From Streptomyces sp. CB02366 (GTDB lineage: Bacteria > Actinomycetota > Actinomycetes > Streptomycetales > Streptomycetaceae), in NCBI RefSeq assembly GCF_001905905.1, contig NZ_LIVT01000002.1, forward strand, positions 186,001-250,000: a DNA stretch of 64,000 bases, in the 5' to 3' direction. Both the position numbers and the translations under genes were made by a program. Shown here piece by piece: positions 9,275 to 17,832 of this stretch (positions are counted from its first letter, which is position 1; each line of letters starts with the position of its first letter). The notes under the pieces are model-generated. The model was given only the letters and a program-made list of their open reading frames with translations, was not told where the DNA came from and searched no databases.

Positions 9275-10044
9275 TGGTTCTTCTCCTCGGTGCGGGGCGG
9301 GCGCGGTGGCGCGCCGCCCACGAGATTTCGGGTCGCCCCGGGGTGCCGCTCCGGCCCGCCCCCGCTCGACGAGTTTCTCGCCGCCCGGAGGGGTCTCGGT
9401 CGCCTGCGCCGCGCTGGGGACAGTCGGTGTACTACCCAGAGTACGCGCAGCGATCCCTCGCGGTTCCCCGGACCGTGCGGCGGCCGGGGAACCGGCGAGC
9501 GCCCGCCAGGCGTCGCGGCGCGCCCGCCGCACGGTTTCCCGTGCGCTCGCGAGGGCGGCGCGGGCGGCCCGGCCCGCTTCGACGGCGGCGCGTCGGGCCG
9601 GGGCCAGCAGGGCGGTGCCGATCCGGCGCAGGCCGTGACCCGGCGGAGTGGGGACGGCCCGGTACAGCCGGGCGGCCGGCGCGGCGATGCCGTAGCGGGC
9701 GACGGGGGCGACCACGTACCGCCACAGGCCGGTCCAGGGCCACAGGAGAAGGGCGACGGCCAGCCGGCGGGCGGCCTTGCCGAGTGGTGTCAGGACCCAG
9801 GTGTACAGCCGGGCCAGCGGGGTCGGGACCAGCGCCTCCCCCAGCCACAGCAGGCCCGGCCGAGCGGGCGCAGCAGGACGCGGTCGGCGCCGTGCCGGAG
9901 CGCGGTGAGCGCGTCCCCGGCCATGCGGACCGGCAGGACGAGCACCAGGACGACGAGCCGCACCGGGATCCTGATCAGCGTGGTCAGGGCGCCCTCGCCC
10001 GGTTCGTGCCTCCGGGGCGCCCGGTGCCTGCTGTGGTCCGCCAT
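9275..10044 (-). pseudogene. Frameshifted hydrophobic-repeat protein between the two radical-SAM-related genes
   Basis: ATG at 10044 opens a frame with a hydrophobic stretch (LIRIPVRLVVLVLVLPV) that then hits TGA at 9790. Its last 23 residues look like nonsense (GRACCGWGRRWSRP). Shifting by one base near 9853/9854 restores a sensible continuation: [29 protein letters not shown], then LWRYVVAPVARYG, ARLYRAV.TPPGHG and an Arg/Ala-rich helix to about 9430. The restored product has repeating 'L.PLG.A/W...PLARLY..VLTPLG' units that look like membrane-surface helices. One missing base explains everything. It could be a real lesion or a sequencing error. After correction the frame has no stop before the DUF2344 gene, so the natural 3' end is uncertain. 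Confidence 0.65.
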
Positions 10045-10060
10045 GCCGCGGGGGACGCGT

Positions 10061-10093
10061 CAGGCCCGGTCCGGGGTTGCCGGGCCGGGCCTG
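10061..10093 (-). terminator. Hairpin after the radical SAM gene
   Basis: A 9-bp perfect stem (10061-10069 with 10085-10093) extended by flanking GACGC/GCGTC pairing. It lies between the radical SAM stop and the frameshifted gene's ATG. There is no U-tract, so it may only attenuate. Confidence 0.5.
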
Positions 10094-10112
10094 CGGTGCG
10101 TCCGGGGACGCG

Positions 10113-12041
10113 CTACTTGTTGACGACGCTGAGCGGCAGGAGCTTCTTGCCGGTCGGGCCGATCTGGATGTCCAGGTCGAGCTGCGGGCAGACGCCGCAG
10201 TCGAAGCAGGGGGTCCAGCGGCAGTCCTCGACCTCGGTCTCGTCGAGCGCGTCCTGCCAGTCCTCCCAGAGCCAGTCCTTGTCCAGACCGGAGTCGAGGT
10301 GGTCCCAGGGCAGGACCTCCTCGTAGGTGCGCTCGCGGGTGGTGTACCAGTCGACGTCCACGCCGAAGCCGGGCAGCGTCTTCTCGGCGCAGTTCATCCA
10401 GAGGTCGTAGCTGAAGTGCTCGCGCCAGCCGTCGAAGCGGCCGCCGGCCTCGTAGACCGCGCGGATGACGGAGCCGACGCGGCGGTCGCCGCGCGAGAGC
10501 AGGCCCTCGACGATGCCGGGCTTGCCGTCGTGGTAGCGGAAGCCGATGGAGCGGCCGTACTTCTTGTCGTCCCGGATCTTGTCCCGGAGCTTCTTCAGCC
10601 GCGCGTCGGTCTCCTCGGCGCTGAGCTGCGGGGCCCACTGGAAGGGGGTGTGCGGCTTGGGCACGAACCCGCCGATGGAGACGGTGCAGCGGATGTCGTT
10701 CTGGCCGGAGACCTCGCGGCCCTTGGCGATGACGTTCACCGCCATGTCGCCGATCTGGAGGACGTCCTCGTCGGTCTCGGTGGGCAGGCCACACATGAAG
10801 TACAGCTTCACCTGGCGCCAGCCGTTGCCGTAGGCGGTGGCGACCGTGCGGATCAGGTCCTCCTCCGAGACCATCTTGTTGATGACCTTGCGCATGCGCT
10901 CGGAACCGCCCTCGGGGGCGAAGGTGAGACCGGAGCGGCGGCCGTTGCGGGTCAGCTCGTTGGCCAGGTCCACGTTGAACGCGTCGACGCGGGTGGAGGG
11001 CAGCGAGAGACCGATCTTGTCCTCGGTGTAGCGGTCCGCGAGGCCCTTGGCGATGTCGCCGATCTCGCTGTGGTCGGCGGAGGAGAGCGAGAGCAGGCCG
11101 ACCTCCTCGAAGCCGGTCGCCTTGAGGCCCTTGTCGACCATTTCGCCGATGCCGGTGATGCTTCGCTCCCGCACGGGGCGCGTGATCATGCCGGCCTGGC
11201 AGAAACGGCAGCCGCGGGTGCAGCCGCGGAAGATCTCCACGGACATCCGCTCGTGCACGGTCTCCGCGAGCGGGACGAGGGGCTGCTTGGGGTAGGGCCA
11301 CTCGTCGAGGTCCATCACCGTGTGCTTGGAGACCCGCCACGGCACGCCGGACCGGTTGGGCACGACGCGGCCGATGCGGCCGTCGGGGAGGTACTCGACG
11401 TCGTAGAAGCGCGGGACGTAGACGCCGCCGGTCTTCGAGAGCCGGAACAGCACCTCGTCGCGGCCGCCGGGGCGGCCCTCGGCCTTCCAGGCGCGGATGA
11501 TCTCGGTGATCTCCAGGACCGCCTGCTCGCCGTCGCCGACGACCGCGCAGTCGATGAAGTCCGCGATCGGCTCGGGGTTGAACGCGGCGTGGCCGCCCGC
11601 GAGGACGATCGGGTGGTCCACCGTGCGGTCCTTGGACTCCAGCGGGATGCCCGCGAGGTCCAGGGCGGTGAGCATGTTGGTGTAGCCCAGCTCGGTGGAG
11701 AAGCTGAGTCCGAACACGTCGAACGCGCCGACCGGGCGGTGGCTGTCCACGGTGAACTGGGGCACGTCGTGCTCGCGCATCAGCTCTTCGAGGTCGGGCC
11801 ACACGCTGTACGTGCGCTCCGCGAGGACGCCCTCGCGTTCGTTCAGTACCTCGTAGAGGATCATGACGCCCTGATTGGGGAGCCCGACCTCGTAGGCGTC
11901 GGGGTACATCAGGGTCCAGCGGACGTCACAGCTGTCCCAGTCCTTGACGGTGGAGTTCAGCTCACCGCCGACGTACTGGATGGGCTTCTGCACATGCGGG
12001 AGCAGAGCTTCGAGCTGTGGGAAGACCGATGCGGCAGACAT
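10113..12041 (-). CDS. TIGR03960 family B12-binding-type radical SAM protein
   Basis: 642 residues. The N-terminal half is a cobalamin-binding-like domain (VRWTLMYPDAYEVGLPNQG near 40-58; AGGHAAFNPEPIADF around 155-170). It is followed by the radical SAM core, with the 4Fe-4S cysteines C274, C278 and C281 in GCTRGCRFCQAG, and a C-terminal region ending in CFDCGVCPQLDL, which may bind a further cluster. The family is widespread, of unknown function, and linked to DUF2344 proteins such as the one at 8450. It usually lies beside rne and the mre cluster in actinobacteria, as here. The ATG at 12041 gives the full family length. Confidence 0.88.
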   Translation of the reverse strand: MSAASVFPQLEALLPHVQKPIQYVGGELNSTVKDWDSCDVRWTLMYPDAYEVGLPNQGVMILYEVLNEREGVLAERTYSVWPDLEELMREHDVPQFTVDSHRPVGAFDVFGLSFSTELGYTNMLTALDLAGIPLESKDRTVDHPIVLAGGHAAFNPEPIADFIDCAVVGDGEQAVLEITEIIRAWKAEGRPGGRDEVLFRLSKTGGVYVPRFYDVEYLPDGRIGRVVPNRSGVPWRVSKHTVMDLDEWPYPKQPLVPLAETVHERMSVEIFRGCTRGCRFCQAGMITRPVRERSITGIGEMVDKGLKATGFEEVGLLSLSSADHSEIGDIAKGLADRYTEDKIGLSLPSTRVDAFNVDLANELTRNGRRSGLTFAPEGGSERMRKVINKMVSEEDLIRTVATAYGNGWRQVKLYFMCGLPTETDEDVLQIGDMAVNVIAKGREVSGQNDIRCTVSIGGFVPKPHTPFQWAPQLSAEETDARLKKLRDKIRDDKKYGRSIGFRYHDGKPGIVEGLLSRGDRRVGSVIRAVYEAGGRFDGWREHFSYDLWMNCAEKTLPGFGVDVDWYTTRERTYEEVLPWDHLDSGLDKDWLWEDWQDALDETEVEDCRWTPCFDCGVCPQLDLDIQIGPTGKKLLPLSVVNK

Positions 12042-12090
12042 CTCGCGAACCTTCGTGAGCCGGCAGGGGTGACCATCCAGCGTACCCCGC

Positions 12091-13620
12091 TCACCGGTGC
12101 TTCAGATCCGCGCGCAGTCGGCGGCCGGCCGCGCGGGCCCAGACCGCGGGCAGTTCGCGCTCCCGGGCCTCGGCGGCGGCCTCCTCCCGCCCGTACAGGA
12201 GGCCCCAGGTGAAGGCGGTCTCGCCCGCCGCGTGGGCCTGGATGCCGAGGGTGCGCAGGGCCTCGCGGGCGACGACGCTGTCCTGGTGGTCGCCGAGGAG
12301 GGACTGCACGGCCTTCACCCGCTTCGCGAAGCGCCTGGCGGGTTTGCCGAGGGCGGGGCGGGCCGCCTCGCCCGCGTACCGGGCGCGCTTGGCCGCCTTG
12401 CGGGCCTCGTGCAGCGCGACGTCCCGCTCGGGTCCGGGCGGCAGCGCGAGGGCGTGCTCGACGCGGGCCGTGAGGCGCTGGTGGTCCTTGAGCACCACCC
12501 GCGGCAGAACCTTCCCGGGCTTGCGGGAGGCGGCGGGGCGCAGCGGCGGGTCGGCGCTCAGCGCGTGGAGCGCGTCCAGGAGGTCGAGGTACCGCTTCCC
12601 GTCCAGTACGTCGATGATCCTGCTGCGGGCCCCGGTGCGGCGGGCGGCCGACCAGGCGCGGAGCCGGCCGCGCACCGGGCCGAGGGCGAGAGCGGTGGGC
12701 AGTTCCCCGACGTGGGAGCCGAGCCGTCCGTCCAGGACCTCCTGGTCGCGGTCGAGGCCCAGTTCGGCGGCGAGCCACTTGAGCTCCGCGCCGAGGGGGT
12801 CGGTGACCTCGCGGTCGAGGATCGTGCGGTGGGTCTTGAAGGTGCTGCGCAGTCGGCGGGTCGCGACGCGCATCTTGTGGACGGAGTCGGGAAGGTCGCG
12901 GCGGACGGCCGGGTCGAGCCGGACGATCGCGTCGATCTGTTCGCGTACGTAGGCGAGGACGTGGTCGCCCGCGGTGCGCCCGGAGGGCCGGTCACGGCCG
13001 TTCTCCTCGCGGCCCGGCGTCGTCTCCGCCAGCGCCCTCGCCAGCTTCGACGAGGACTCCGCGGGGCGCACCCCGGCCTTGCGGAGCCGCTTCTCGACGG
13101 CGTCCAGGAAGGCCGGGTCGCCGTCGTCCGCCAGCTCGACCTCGATCTCGGTCCAGGTGGCGGTGGCGCCGGCGCCCTCTCCCGCCAGGCGCTCCGCGAG
13201 GACCGTGTCGACGCTCACCTCGGCCAGAAGCGTGCCGTCCGCGGCCAGCAGATGGTGGACGTCGCGGGAGGAGAGCAGCCGGACGACGGGGGCGATCTCC
13301 GCGTGCCGGACCCGGGAGCGGAGCAACGCGGCCAGCGTGGGCGGCAGCGTGTCGGAGAGGGGTTCGTGGATCTCGTCCCGGACGCCGACGGCGACGGGGA
13401 ACTTCACGTGCCAGCCCTCGTCGGCCCCGCCGGTCCTGCGGCGCAGGGTGAGGCCGTCGGCGGCGAGGCGGAGGCCGGGGGTGTCCCAGTAGACGGCGTC
13501 CAGCTCGGTCCGCCCGCGTGGGACGGTCCGGGCGACCCCGGCCACCCGGTCCAGGTCGGGCAGCCGGGTGGCGTCGGTGGCCTCGTACTTCCGCTCGATT
13601 TCGCGCTTGGTGTCCGCCAT
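12091..13620 (-). CDS. CYTH and CHAD domain protein
   Basis: 509 residues in two domains. An N-terminal CYTH triphosphate-tunnel domain (about 1-200) carries the signature E7-x-E9-x-K11 and FPV/RRRT strand residues. A C-terminal CHAD helical domain (about 220-500) carries HKMRVATRRLRSTFK, whose conserved histidine and basic residues bind inorganic polyphosphate. CYTH-CHAD proteins act on or bind triphosphate or polyphosphate; the catalytic role in streptomycetes is not settled. It lies only 30 nt after the rodA stop on the same strand, so it may be on the mre transcript. It starts at ATG 13620. Confidence 0.88.
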   Translation of the reverse strand: MADTKREIERKYEATDATRLPDLDRVAGVARTVPRGRTELDAVYWDTPGLRLAADGLTLRRRTGGADEGWHVKFPVAVGVRDEIHEPLSDTLPPTLAALLRSRVRHAEIAPVVRLLSSRDVHHLLAADGTLLAEVSVDTVLAERLAGEGAGATATWTEIEVELADDGDPAFLDAVEKRLRKAGVRPAESSSKLARALAETTPGREENGRDRPSGRTAGDHVLAYVREQIDAIVRLDPAVRRDLPDSVHKMRVATRRLRSTFKTHRTILDREVTDPLGAELKWLAAELGLDRDQEVLDGRLGSHVGELPTALALGPVRGRLRAWSAARRTGARSRIIDVLDGKRYLDLLDALHALSADPPLRPAASRKPGKVLPRVVLKDHQRLTARVEHALALPPGPERDVALHEARKAAKRARYAGEAARPALGKPARRFAKRVKAVQSLLGDHQDSVVAREALRTLGIQAHAAGETAFTWGLLYGREEAAAEARERELPAVWARAAGRRLRADLKHR

Positions 13621-13650
13621 GTACGGACACCTACCCGCGACGGCCGGGGT

Positions 13651-14844
13651 TCAGGCGGACATCGGCCGTTGCACCCTGATCGACTGGAGCAGTCCGATCG
13701 CCACCCAGACGGCGAACATCGAGGACCCTCCGTAGGAGACGAAGGGCAGCGGGAGCCCGGCGACCGGCATGATGCCGAGCGTCATGCCGATGTTCTCGAA
13801 GGACTGGAAGGCGAACCAGGCGATGATCCCGGCGGCGACGACCGTGCCGTACAGCTCGGTGGTCTCGCGGGCGATCCGGCAGGCGCGCCACAGGACGACG
13901 CCCAGCAGCACGATGATCAGCCCGGCGCCGAGGAAGCCCAGCTCCTCGCCGGCGACGGTGAAGACGAAGTCGGTCTGCTGCTCGGGCACGAACTGACCGG
14001 TGGTCTGCGTGCCCTCGAAGAGGCCGGTGCCGGTGAGGCCGCCGGAGCCGATCGCGATGCGGGCCTGGTTGGTGTTGTAGCCGACGCCGGCCGGGTCGAG
14101 CGCGGGGTTGGCGAAGGCGGCGAACCGGGCGATCTGGTACTCGTCGAGCAGACCGAGCTGCCAGACGGCGACGGCGCCGCTCGCCCCCGCCCCGAGGAGG
14201 CCGAAGACCCAGCGGTTGGAGGCGCCGGAGGCCAGCAGGACGCCGAGGACGATGACGGCCATGACCATCACCGAGCCGAGGTCCGGCATCAGCATGACGA
14301 TGGCCATCGGGACGGCCGCGAGCCCCAGCGCCTTGGCGACGGTGCGGTGGTCGGGGTGGGCCTGGTCGCCCGCGTCGACCCGGGCGGCCAGCAGCATCGC
14401 CATCACGAGGATGATGGTGATCTTGGTGAACTCGGACGGCTGGATCGAGAAGCCGGCCGGCAGCTTGATCCACGCGTGGGCGCCGTTGACCGTGGTGCCG
14501 AGCGGGGTGAGGACCGCCAGGACCAGCAGCACCGAGATGCCGTAGAGGACCGGGACGGCCCCGCGCAGCGTGCGGTGGCCGAGCCAGATCGTGCCGATCA
14601 TCAGGGCGAGCCCGATGCCGGTGTTGAGGGCGTGCCGGACGAGGAAGAAGTACGGGTCGCCCTGGGTGAGGTGGTCGCGGTTGCGGGTCGCGGACCACAC
14701 GAGCAGCGCGCCCATGAACGAGAGCGCGAGCGCGGCCCCCAGCAGGGGCCAGTCCAGCCGCCGCACGAGGGAGTCGCGGGCGGTCAGCTTGGCCCAGGAG
14801 CCCTGGTCGGGGCCGTACCGGGAGACGGAGAATCCACCTGCCAT
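13651..14844 (-). CDS. rodA: RodA/Sfr SEDS-family peptidoglycan glycosyltransferase
   Basis: A 397-residue polytopic membrane protein with about ten hydrophobic segments, the SEDS family of lipid-II polymerases (RodA/FtsW/SpoVE). It partners the class B PBP encoded immediately upstream: the PBP2 stop and this ATG share a base (TGATG), a sign of translational coupling and stoichiometric production. In S. coelicolor the equivalent gene of the mre cluster is called sfr and serves spore wall synthesis. The N-terminus (about 1-25) is cytoplasmic, followed by a first helix ending LLVWSATRN. Confidence 0.93.
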   Translation of the reverse strand: MAGGFSVSRYGPDQGSWAKLTARDSLVRRLDWPLLGAALALSFMGALLVWSATRNRDHLTQGDPYFFLVRHALNTGIGLALMIGTIWLGHRTLRGAVPVLYGISVLLVLAVLTPLGTTVNGAHAWIKLPAGFSIQPSEFTKITIILVMAMLLAARVDAGDQAHPDHRTVAKALGLAAVPMAIVMLMPDLGSVMVMAVIVLGVLLASGASNRWVFGLLGAGASGAVAVWQLGLLDEYQIARFAAFANPALDPAGVGYNTNQARIAIGSGGLTGTGLFEGTQTTGQFVPEQQTDFVFTVAGEELGFLGAGLIIVLLGVVLWRACRIARETTELYGTVVAAGIIAWFAFQSFENIGMTLGIMPVAGLPLPFVSYGGSSMFAVWVAIGLLQSIRVQRPMSA

Positions 14845-17066
14845 CAGGGCTGCCTCCCCGTCGAAGCGGGCGCTCCGGTGAGTCCGGGCTGGCCTCCGGG
14901 CCGCAGCGGGAGCTGGGGCTCCTGCCCGCCGGGCTGCTGCTCGGGCGTGACCGGGGCGGGGTCGTAGGGCTTGACCTTCGGCGCGCGGATCGAGCCGTCG
15001 GGCTGGATCTTCGGCAGCGCCTTCTGGGGCTTCGGCAGCAAGGCCCTCTTCTTGTCCTGGTTGCCCTCGGCGTCGAGGCCGTAGAGCGCGTCGTAGATCT
15101 TGCGGACGGCGGGACCGGCGGCGCCGGAGCCGGTGCCGCCCTGGGAGATCGTCATGACGATCGTGTAGTCGTCGGTGTAGGTCGCGAACCAGGCGGTGGT
15201 CTGCTTGCCGTACACCTGGGCCGTACCGGTCTTGGCGCGCATCGGGATCTTGTCCTGCGGCCAGCCGCCGAACCGCCAGGCGGCGGTGCCGCCCGGCTCG
15301 ACGACCGAGCGCAGGCCCTTGTCGAGGTCCTTGATGGTCTGGGCGTCGACCGGCAGCTTCCCGCTGACCTTGGGTGTGATCTCCCGGACGGACTTGCCGT
15401 CGGGGCTGATCACGGCCTTGCCGACGGTCGGCTCGTGGAGGGTTCCGCCGTTGCTGATGGCCGCGTAGGCGGTGGCCATCTGGATGGGCGTGACGAGCAC
15501 GTCACCCTGGCCGATCGCGTAGTTGATGCTGTCGTAGGCCTTGAGCTGGTTGCCTTCGAGGCAGCTCTCGTACGCGATCTGCTGGACGTAGGTGCCGCCC
15601 TTCTTGCCCTCCTTGCACCAGGCGTCCTTGTTGGCCTTCCAGAAGTCCTGCTTCCACTGGCGGTCCGGGATGCGGCCCTTGACCTCGTTGGGCAGGTCGA
15701 TGCCGGTCTCGGAGCCGAGGCCGAAGTCGCGGGCGGTGCGGTAGAACCAGTTCTTGGCGTCCTTCTTGGGCTTTATGCCGCCGTCCTTGACCCACTCGTC
15801 GTGGCCGAGGCGGTAGAAGACCGTGTTGCAGGAGTACTTGAGCGCGTCCCCGAGGGTGATGGGGCCGTGGCCCTTGGACTCGAAGTTCGCGAAGGTCTGG
15901 TTGCCGAGGCTGTAGGAGCTGCTGCACTCGTACAGGTCGTTGAAGGCGTGGCCGCCGCGCACGGCGGCGCTGGCCGACACCACCTTGAAGATCGAGCCGG
16001 CCGGGGCCTGGCCCTGGATGCCCCGGTTGAGGAGCGGGTAGTTGGACTTCTTGCTGGTGAGCTTGGCGTACTGCTTGCCGGAGATGCCGCCGACCCAGTC
16101 GTTGGGGTCGTAGTCGGGCTGGGACGCCATCGAGACGACACGGCCGGTCTTGGACTCCATGACGACCACCGCGCCGGAGTCGGCCTCGTACTTCCGGCCG
16201 GTGATCTTGTCGGTCTCCTGCCGGACGGTCTTCATGGCCTGCGCCAGCTCGTACTCGGCCACCGCCTGCACCCGCGCGTCCAGGCTGGTGACGAGGGTGG
16301 AACCGGCCACGGCCGGGTCGTTCTCCGCCTCGCCCATGACGCGGCCGAGGTTGTCGACCTCGTAGCGGGTGACGCCCGCCTTGCCGCGCAGCTCCTTGTC
16401 GTAGGTGCGCTCGATGCCCGAGCGGCCGACCTGGTCGGAGCGCAGGTAGGGCGACGGTCCGTCCTGGGCCTGCTGGATCTCCTCGTCGGTGACGGGCGAG
16501 AGGTAGCCGAGGACCTGCGCGGTCCTCGCCTTGGCGGGGGCGGCGTAGCGGCGTACGGCGGTGGGTTCGGCGGTGATGCCGGGGAAGTCCTCGGCGCGCT
16601 CGCGGATCTGGAGGGCCTGCTGGGTGGTGGCCTCGTCGGTGACCGGGATCGGCTGGTAGGGCGATCCGTTCCAGCAGGGCTGGGGGGTCTTGGAGTCGCA
16701 GAGGCGGACCTTGTCCCGGACCTCCTTCGGCTCCATGTCCAGGACCTCGGCGAGGCGGGTGAGGACGCCTTCGCCGTCGTCCTTCATCTTCAGCAGCTCG
16801 GTGCGGCTGGCGGAGACGACGAGGCGGGTCTCGTTGTCGGCGAGGGGCACACCGCGGGCGTCGAGGATCGAGCCGCGCACGGCGGGCTGGACGACCTGCT
16901 GCACGCCGTTGCCGGCGGCTTCGGCGGTGTACTCGTCGCCGTTGCGGATCTGGAGGTACCAGAGGCGGCCGCCGAGGGTGAGCAGCAGCGAGAAGACGAG
17001 GACCTGGATGACGATGAGCCGGATCTGGACCCGCTGGGTCCGCCCGGTCTCGGGAATGTTGCTCAC
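14844..17066 (-). CDS. mrdA: Penicillin-binding protein 2 (class B transpeptidase)
   Basis: 740 residues. One N-terminal transmembrane helix (about 13-36) precedes a PBP dimerisation domain and the transpeptidase domain with its three active-site motifs: S358-xx-K361 (SIFK), S412-C-N414, and K612-T-G. It cross-links peptidoglycan together with RodA. A proline/glycine-rich tail follows the last motif. It starts at GTG 17066, whose GTGA overlaps the stop of a 21-codon mini-ORF and repeats a sequence found 62 nt upstream. Gene order mreB-C-D-pbp2-rodA matches the spore-wall synthesis cluster of Streptomyces. Confidence 0.95.
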   Translation of the reverse strand: MSNIPETGRTQRVQIRLIVIQVLVFSLLLTLGGRLWYLQIRNGDEYTAEAAGNGVQQVVQPAVRGSILDARGVPLADNETRLVVSASRTELLKMKDDGEGVLTRLAEVLDMEPKEVRDKVRLCDSKTPQPCWNGSPYQPIPVTDEATTQQALQIRERAEDFPGITAEPTAVRRYAAPAKARTAQVLGYLSPVTDEEIQQAQDGPSPYLRSDQVGRSGIERTYDKELRGKAGVTRYEVDNLGRVMGEAENDPAVAGSTLVTSLDARVQAVAEYELAQAMKTVRQETDKITGRKYEADSGAVVVMESKTGRVVSMASQPDYDPNDWVGGISGKQYAKLTSKKSNYPLLNRGIQGQAPAGSIFKVVSASAAVRGGHAFNDLYECSSSYSLGNQTFANFESKGHGPITLGDALKYSCNTVFYRLGHDEWVKDGGIKPKKDAKNWFYRTARDFGLGSETGIDLPNEVKGRIPDRQWKQDFWKANKDAWCKEGKKGGTYVQQIAYESCLEGNQLKAYDSINYAIGQGDVLVTPIQMATAYAAISNGGTLHEPTVGKAVISPDGKSVREITPKVSGKLPVDAQTIKDLDKGLRSVVEPGGTAAWRFGGWPQDKIPMRAKTGTAQVYGKQTTAWFATYTDDYTIVMTISQGGTGSGAAGPAVRKIYDALYGLDAEGNQDKKRALLPKPQKALPKIQPDGSIRAPKVKPYDPAPVTPEQQPGGQEPQLPLRPGGQPGLTGAPASTGRQP

Positions 17067-17140
17067 GCGGCGCCCCCGCTGACGGTCCGGCCGGGGGTAC
17101 GGGGGTCCCCCGGGAAGTACAGCCTCACGCGGCGCCCCCG
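17062..17140. repeat. 17-bp direct repeat pair before mrdA
   Basis: The 17-base string CTCACGCGGCGCCCCCG occurs at 17062-17078 and again at 17124-17140, 62 nt apart. Each copy contains a GTGA stop/start on the minus strand. It looks like a local duplication of the mrdA start region. Confidence 0.8.
17063..17128 (-). CDS. Possible 21-codon leader ORF overlapping the mrdA start
   Basis: The GTG at 17128 opens 21 codons (MRLYFPGDPR...SGGAA) and stops at a TGA inside the GTGA that begins mrdA. Its own GTG overlaps the stop of the mini-ORF before it. No homology is recognised. The case rests only on the chain of three identical GTGA overlaps. It may be a translational-coupling leader or a by-product of a local duplication. 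Confidence 0.25.
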   Translation of the reverse strand: MRLYFPGDPRTPGRTVSGGAA

Positions 17141-17166
17141 GCGTCCTCGGTGATGTACGGGATCAC
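17125..17166 (-). CDS. Possible 13-codon mini-ORF overlapping the mreD stop
   Basis: The GTG at 17166 overlaps the mreD TGA and opens 13 codons (MIPYITEDAGGAA) ending in a TGA inside the next GTGA. It ends with the same GGAA codons as the next mini-ORF because both lie on copies of a 17-bp direct repeat. No homologue is recognised. Ribosomes leaving mreD could in principle be handed on through it towards mrdA. Confidence 0.22.
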   Translation of the reverse strand: MIPYITEDAGGAA

Positions 17167-17828
17167 AGTCGCTTGACCCCTTTGATCCTGCCCGCGCGGG
17201 CGGCGCGGCTGCGGGCGGCCTTCACGCGCAGGCCGCCGCGCTGGTTGCCGATCCGCAGGCCGGTGCCCGAGGCGAGCCAGCCGGCGGCGACGTCGTTGCC
17301 GCCGGCGGACGCCTCGGCGATCGGGTCGTTCTCGGTGCGTCTGGCCAGCGCCATGATGACGGGCACCGTGAAGGGCGCCAGCAGCAGGTCGTAGACCACG
17401 GCCGTGAACAGGAGGCTGCCCAGCCCCACGTGGCGGGCGGCCGTGTCGCCGACGAGCGCGCCGACGCCCGCGTACAGCAGGGTCGATCCGATCGCGGCGG
17501 CGACGACCGCGGCCATCGGGGCGAACGCCGACCGCAGTTGTCCGTTCTCCGGCCGGATCAGCCCCGCCAGATAGCCGATGACGCAGAGCACCAGGGCGTA
17601 CCGGCCCACGGCGTGGTCGGCGGGCGGGGCGAGGTCGGCGAGGAGGCCCGCGCCGAACCCGATGACGGCGCCGCTCACCGGCCCGTACACGAAGGCGAGT
17701 CCGAGGACGGTGAGCAGCAGCAGGTCGGGGACGGCGCCGGGGAGCTGGAGGCGGGCGAGGACGGAGACCTGGACGACCAGGGCGACGACGACCAGGGCGG
17801 TGGAGAGCAGAGTCCGGTTGATGCGCAT
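17163..17828 (-). CDS. mreD: MreD rod-shape/cell-wall morphogenesis membrane protein
   Basis: 221 residues with five to six hydrophobic helices in the first 165 positions and a basic C-terminal tail (RAARAGRIKGVKRL). Its place between mreC (4-nt gap) and pbp2 identifies it. It links MreB filaments and MreC to the peptidoglycan polymerase. The C-terminal 50 residues after the last helix are longer and more basic than in rod-shaped bacteria, as is usual in streptomycetes. It starts at ATG 17828. Confidence 0.9.
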   Translation of the reverse strand: MRINRTLLSTALVVVALVVQVSVLARLQLPGAVPDLLLLTVLGLAFVYGPVSGAVIGFGAGLLADLAPPADHAVGRYALVLCVIGYLAGLIRPENGQLRSAFAPMAAVVAAAIGSTLLYAGVGALVGDTAARHVGLGSLLFTAVVYDLLLAPFTVPVIMALARRTENDPIAEASAGGNDVAAGWLASGTGLRIGNQRGGLRVKAARSRAARAGRIKGVKRL

Positions 17829-17832
17829 GGGA

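Noticed and set aside
8450..9715. Extended 421-codon version of the DUF2344 protein
   Set aside because: The extra N-terminus belongs to the 3' part of the neighbouring frameshifted gene and not to the DUF2344 family, whose domain starts near 9232.
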